From assembly GCA_011773575.1 (NCBI GenBank), contig WVXJ01000034.1:45543-61107 (forward strand): a stretch of 15,565 nucleotides of DNA, read 5' to 3'. This stretch comes from Armatimonadota bacterium (lineage in GTDB: Bacteria > Armatimonadota > Hebobacteria > Hebobacterales > WVXJ01). Every line of letters begins with the position of its first letter. Within the stretch, counting starts at the first letter, position 1. Of the stretch, positions 12,955-15,565 are shown piece after piece. The notes below the pieces were generated by a model. The model had not been told where the DNA came from. It saw only the letters and a list, made by a program, of their open reading frames with translations, and ran no database searches. The position numbers and the translations under genes are program-made.

Positions 12955-15096
12955 GTGCAATTGGATTTCTTCCCCTATGGCGCTCAGTTCTTCAGGCCGC
13001 CCAACCCACCCCGAAAAGACTGGAAGCGAGACCTACAGCAGTTAGTTGACCATAATTTCAATATCATCAAGATTTGGCCCATGTGGACCTGGATCCACAC
13101 TGCCCCTGATACCTTCGATTTCTCGGAGATAGATGAAGTGATGGACCTTGCCCATTCAATGGGGCTCAAGGTGGTAATCAATACCATCCTGGAAAACTCC
13201 CCGTATTGGATGGAAGAGAAATATCCGGAAGCCCGCTATCAGACCGCGGACGGTTTCGCCTTTGCGCTTCAGCCCAGGTCCAACACCGCGGTAGGCGGCT
13301 GGCCCGGGCTGTGTCTGGATCATCCCGAGGTAAGAAAGGAAGGCGCCAAGTTCCTTTCTCAAATCGCCAGCCGCTACGCCGACCATCCCGCCCTCTTTGC
13401 CTATGATGTGTGGAACGAGCCCCACCTGGAGCCCGCCGCCATGGCGTTTAAGGCCCCGGAGGAGCGCAACCTTTACTGCTATTGTGATTCCACCATCGCC
13501 GATTTCCGCCGCTGGCTGGAAAAACGCTACGGCTCACTGGAGGAACTCTGCAAGCGCTGGGTGCACCGCTACACCTCCTGGTCCCAGGTGAATCCTCCCC
13601 GCCGCCGTGAATGCTATCAGGACATGATAGACTGGCGCCTCTATATGTCAGAGAACCTCGCCTCCCAGATGGCGTGGCGGGTGGAACAGATTAGGAAACA
13701 CGATGACAAACACCTCGTAATGACCCATGTATGGGGGCCTATGTGCACCAACAGTCTCGCCCACGCCTCCATTGACCCCTGGAAACTTGCCGCTCCGGTG
13801 CAGATGTTCGGCTGCTCCATCTTCCCCCGCTGGTGGTGGGGCCAATCACATGACGCCCTTCGCTTCGCCTTCCATCTGGATGGCAGTATGGCCGGGTCCA
13901 AGGGCAAGCCCTACTGGATAAGCGAACTCCAGGGAGGCTGCGGTCAGGGCCTTTTCGACGGCATTCGCCGTCCTCCCACCCCCACACCCGAGGAGATCTG
14001 GCAGTGGAACTGGATGGGGTTGGCCCACGGGATGAAGGGCCTCATGTACTGGCAGTGGAGGTCGGAACGCCTGGGCACCGAGGCGCCGGGATTCGGTCTG
14101 CTGAATGTCGCCGGTGAACCCACCGAGAGAGCACCTGTGGCCAAGCGAGTGGCGACCATCATAAAGGAACACGAGGACCTATTCCTGAAGGCCGAGCCCT
14201 CCAAGAAGGAAATCGCCATTGCCCAGGACCCTCACAGCCAAATCCTCAACTTCGCCGCAGAAGGTGACAACCGCTTCTACTTCGAATCTTGCTCCGGCTA
14301 TTATCGGGCCCTCTGGGAAGCCAATATACCGGTGGACTTCCTTCACACCGAACTTGAGATAGACAAGGGCGATTTCGCCGACGCCAGACTCTTGATTCTC
14401 CCACTCCCTCAGGCAATGAAACAGCAGACCGCGGAGAAACTGAAAGAGTTCGTCGCCAATGGCGGTATCCTCTGGGCCGACGCCTGTCCCGCGCATTATG
14501 ATGAGTTGGGTCGCTGCTCCGAGATCGTTCCCGGCTGGGGCCTGGATGAACTCTTCGGTGCCCGTGAGAAGGGCGTTTACGTCGAAGAGGAGCACTTGGA
14601 CATGGAGACAGAAGTCTCCGGGTTATTGGGCTGGCGAAAACCCCGCAGTGTGAGGGGCCATCTCTATGCGGAGACACTGGAGCCCACCGATGGTGAAGTG
14701 GTGGGCCGCTGGAAAGGTCAGCCCGTCATTGTCTGCAAGCGCCACGGAAAAGGCATTGCCATCCTCAACGGAACCTATTTCGGCATCAGCCTTGCGCGAG
14801 AATTCCACCAGCCCACTGCAGACATGTTCCTCGACGTAGTGCGCCAGGCCGGCATCCAATCTCCGCTCGTGCTCTCCGCCTCCAATATCAAGGGCTGTGT
14901 CCTGGAGGAAGAAGGCTACAAACTGGTTTTTCTCTTCAATCTGACCGAGGAACCGCGTGAAACCGATGTGGAAGTCAGAGGAATTGAGCCCAAGCGGGCG
15001 AAGGAGATAATAAGCGGCGAGAAAGTCGCCATCGAACAAGGTCGTATGACAGCAAGCCTGCCCGCGGGAAGCGTGCAGGTCATTCATATTGAATGA
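12955..15096 (+). CDS. GH42 beta-galactosidase-family glycosidase
   Basis: The 713-residue product cleaves terminal beta-galactosides or related beta- or alpha-linked sugars. It starts with FFPYGAQFFRPPNPPRKDW, the typical front strand of GH42. The barrel carries DVWNEP with acid/base E155 (the N-E pair of clan GH-A) and WISELQGG with nucleophile E324. After the barrel comes the flavodoxin-like middle domain (LILPLPQAMKQQTAEKL, then a GGILWAD strand) that builds the trimer in GH42, then a small beta domain to the end. Length is close to the family's 650-700. No signal peptide is present. It lies 144 bases after the GH13 gene with a weak terminator between, and 23 bases before the next glycosidase, so the last two form an operon. 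Family assignment is firm; substrate specificity is not. Confidence 0.92.
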   Translation: MQLDFFPYGAQFFRPPNPPRKDWKRDLQQLVDHNFNIIKIWPMWTWIHTAPDTFDFSEIDEVMDLAHSMGLKVVINTILENSPYWMEEKYPEARYQTADGFAFALQPRSNTAVGGWPGLCLDHPEVRKEGAKFLSQIASRYADHPALFAYDVWNEPHLEPAAMAFKAPEERNLYCYCDSTIADFRRWLEKRYGSLEELCKRWVHRYTSWSQVNPPRRRECYQDMIDWRLYMSENLASQMAWRVEQIRKHDDKHLVMTHVWGPMCTNSLAHASIDPWKLAAPVQMFGCSIFPRWWWGQSHDALRFAFHLDGSMAGSKGKPYWISELQGGCGQGLFDGIRRPPTPTPEEIWQWNWMGLAHGMKGLMYWQWRSERLGTEAPGFGLLNVAGEPTERAPVAKRVATIIKEHEDLFLKAEPSKKEIAIAQDPHSQILNFAAEGDNRFYFESCSGYYRALWEANIPVDFLHTELEIDKGDFADARLLILPLPQAMKQQTAEKLKEFVANGGILWADACPAHYDELGRCSEIVPGWGLDELFGAREKGVYVEEEHLDMETEVSGLLGWRKPRSVRGHLYAETLEPTDGEVVGRWKGQPVIVCKRHGKGIAILNGTYFGISLAREFHQPTADMFLDVVRQAGIQSPLVLSASNIKGCVLEEEGYKLVFLFNLTEEPRETDVEVRGIEPKRAKEIISGEKVAIEQGRMTASLPAGSVQVIHIE

Positions 15097-15119
15097 GCCG
15101 TTCAGGAGGCATCGGATCC

Positions 15120-15565
15120 ATGAAATCGGATAAGTCAGGTAAATCAGACATATATCTCAAAGGCGCGCCCCTCTCCGAGAAGACCTTCCGCGAGCCTCCG
15201 AGGGAACTCGGAATTCTGCCGTTCTGGTTCTGGAATGGGGACATGAAGACCGGAGAGATGAAGTGGCAGGCGGCTCAGTACAAGGAAAAGGGACTTGCCG
15301 GCCTCTTCATCCATCCCCGTTTCGGTCTTGAAGTGCCTTTCCTCTCCAAGAGATGGATGGACAAGGTCGGTTTTGCCATCCGGGAGACGGATAAGCTCGA
15401 CATGCAGGTCTGGATCTATGATGAATACAACTGGCCCAGTGGCACCGCTTACAAGAAAGTGCCGAACAAGTATCCAGACCTGCAGCAGCGCTATATAGAA
15501 CTCACCGTCTTGGATGCGGATGGGCCCACCTTCGTCTTCCTGGAGGGCTATGACTCCCGCTATAT
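15120..15565 (+). CDS. GH106-like (alpha-L-rhamnosidase-type) glycosidase, 5' fragment
   Basis: The ATG at 15120 follows AGGAGG at a 10-base gap, and the frame stays open to the right edge (148 codons). After a charged lead of about 30 residues comes LPFWFWNGDM, then GLAGLFIHPRFGLEVPFLS, and IYDEYNWPSG near residues 100-109. This run of motifs (P-F-W-x-W-N-G-x, F-I-H-P-R, Y-D-E-x-N-W-P-S-G) is the front of large barrel glycosidases often assigned to GH106 or a GH2-like group, usually 800-1,100 residues long. The catalytic part lies mostly beyond the window. The 23-base gap to the GH42 gene implies one transcript and a shared sugar substrate, perhaps a galactose- or rhamnose-containing plant or microbial polysaccharide. 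Family is likely, specificity unknown. Confidence 0.7.
   Translation, partial: MKSDKSGKSDIYLKGAPLSEKTFREPPRELGILPFWFWNGDMKTGEMKWQAAQYKEKGLAGLFIHPRFGLEVPFLSKRWMDKVGFAIRETDKLDMQVWIYDEYNWPSGTAYKKVPNKYPDLQQRYIELTVLDADGPTFVFLEGYDSRY

Noticed and set aside
1..15565. tRNA genes, CRISPR arrays, insertion sequences or integrase/attachment sites
   Set aside because: No cloverleaf, spaced repeats, transposase-like product or terminal inverted repeats with target duplications were seen on reading both strands.

Overview
The window is ordinary bacterial chromosome, gene-dense and moderately GC-rich, with no mobile element, tRNA, rRNA or CRISPR array that I can see. The host is probably a diderm (Gram-negative-type) bacterium, because one gene encodes a small secreted protein that looks like an outer-membrane beta-barrel and ends in phenylalanine. 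The mix of F-type ATP synthase, cytosolic-type glycosidases of the GH13/GH42/GH106 kinds and a cobalamin mutase would suit a saccharolytic environmental lineage (Armatimonadota, Planctomycetota or similar). That placement is an impression, not a demonstration.

Layout. (1) Positions 1-2903, minus strand: the front half of an F1Fo ATP synthase operon in the order atpZ-like, atpI-like, atpB (a), atpE (c), atpF (b), atpH (delta, cut by the window edge). The gaps between the Fo genes are unusually long (75-113 bases), and the atpF-atpH gap holds a 17-base imperfect inverted repeat. (2) Positions 2904-3300: a divergent control region with two good sigma70-type promoters back to back and a direct repeat that brackets the rightward one. 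(3) Positions 3301-6936, plus strand: a tightly overlapping three-gene operon of an opine-dehydrogenase-family enzyme, a single-chain cobalamin mutase that looks like GlmS fused to GlmE (glutamate mutase), and a 2H phosphoesterase (LigT/2'-5' RNA ligase family). This is the most unusual part of the window. (4) Positions 7074-7736: a small YjbH-like outer-membrane protein. (5) Positions 7974-10546: an MscS-type mechanosensitive channel followed after 5 bases by an asparagine-synthetase-like protein whose glutaminase Cys is Ser. (6) Positions 10801-15565: a GH13 alpha-amylase-family enzyme with N-terminal Ig-like domains, then a GH42 beta-galactosidase-family enzyme and the 5' end of a GH106-like glycosidase, probably a sugar-degradation cluster that continues to the right.

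How they work together. The ATP synthase is housekeeping; its c subunit carries the residues of Na+-binding rotor rings. The mutase/dehydrogenase operon suggests carbon-skeleton rearrangement of an amino acid coupled to a reductive-amination-type reaction, substrate unknown. The channel plus synthetase pair may belong to osmotic response. The glycosidases lack signal peptides and would act on imported oligosaccharides. Functions are from motif recognition only; no database search was possible.
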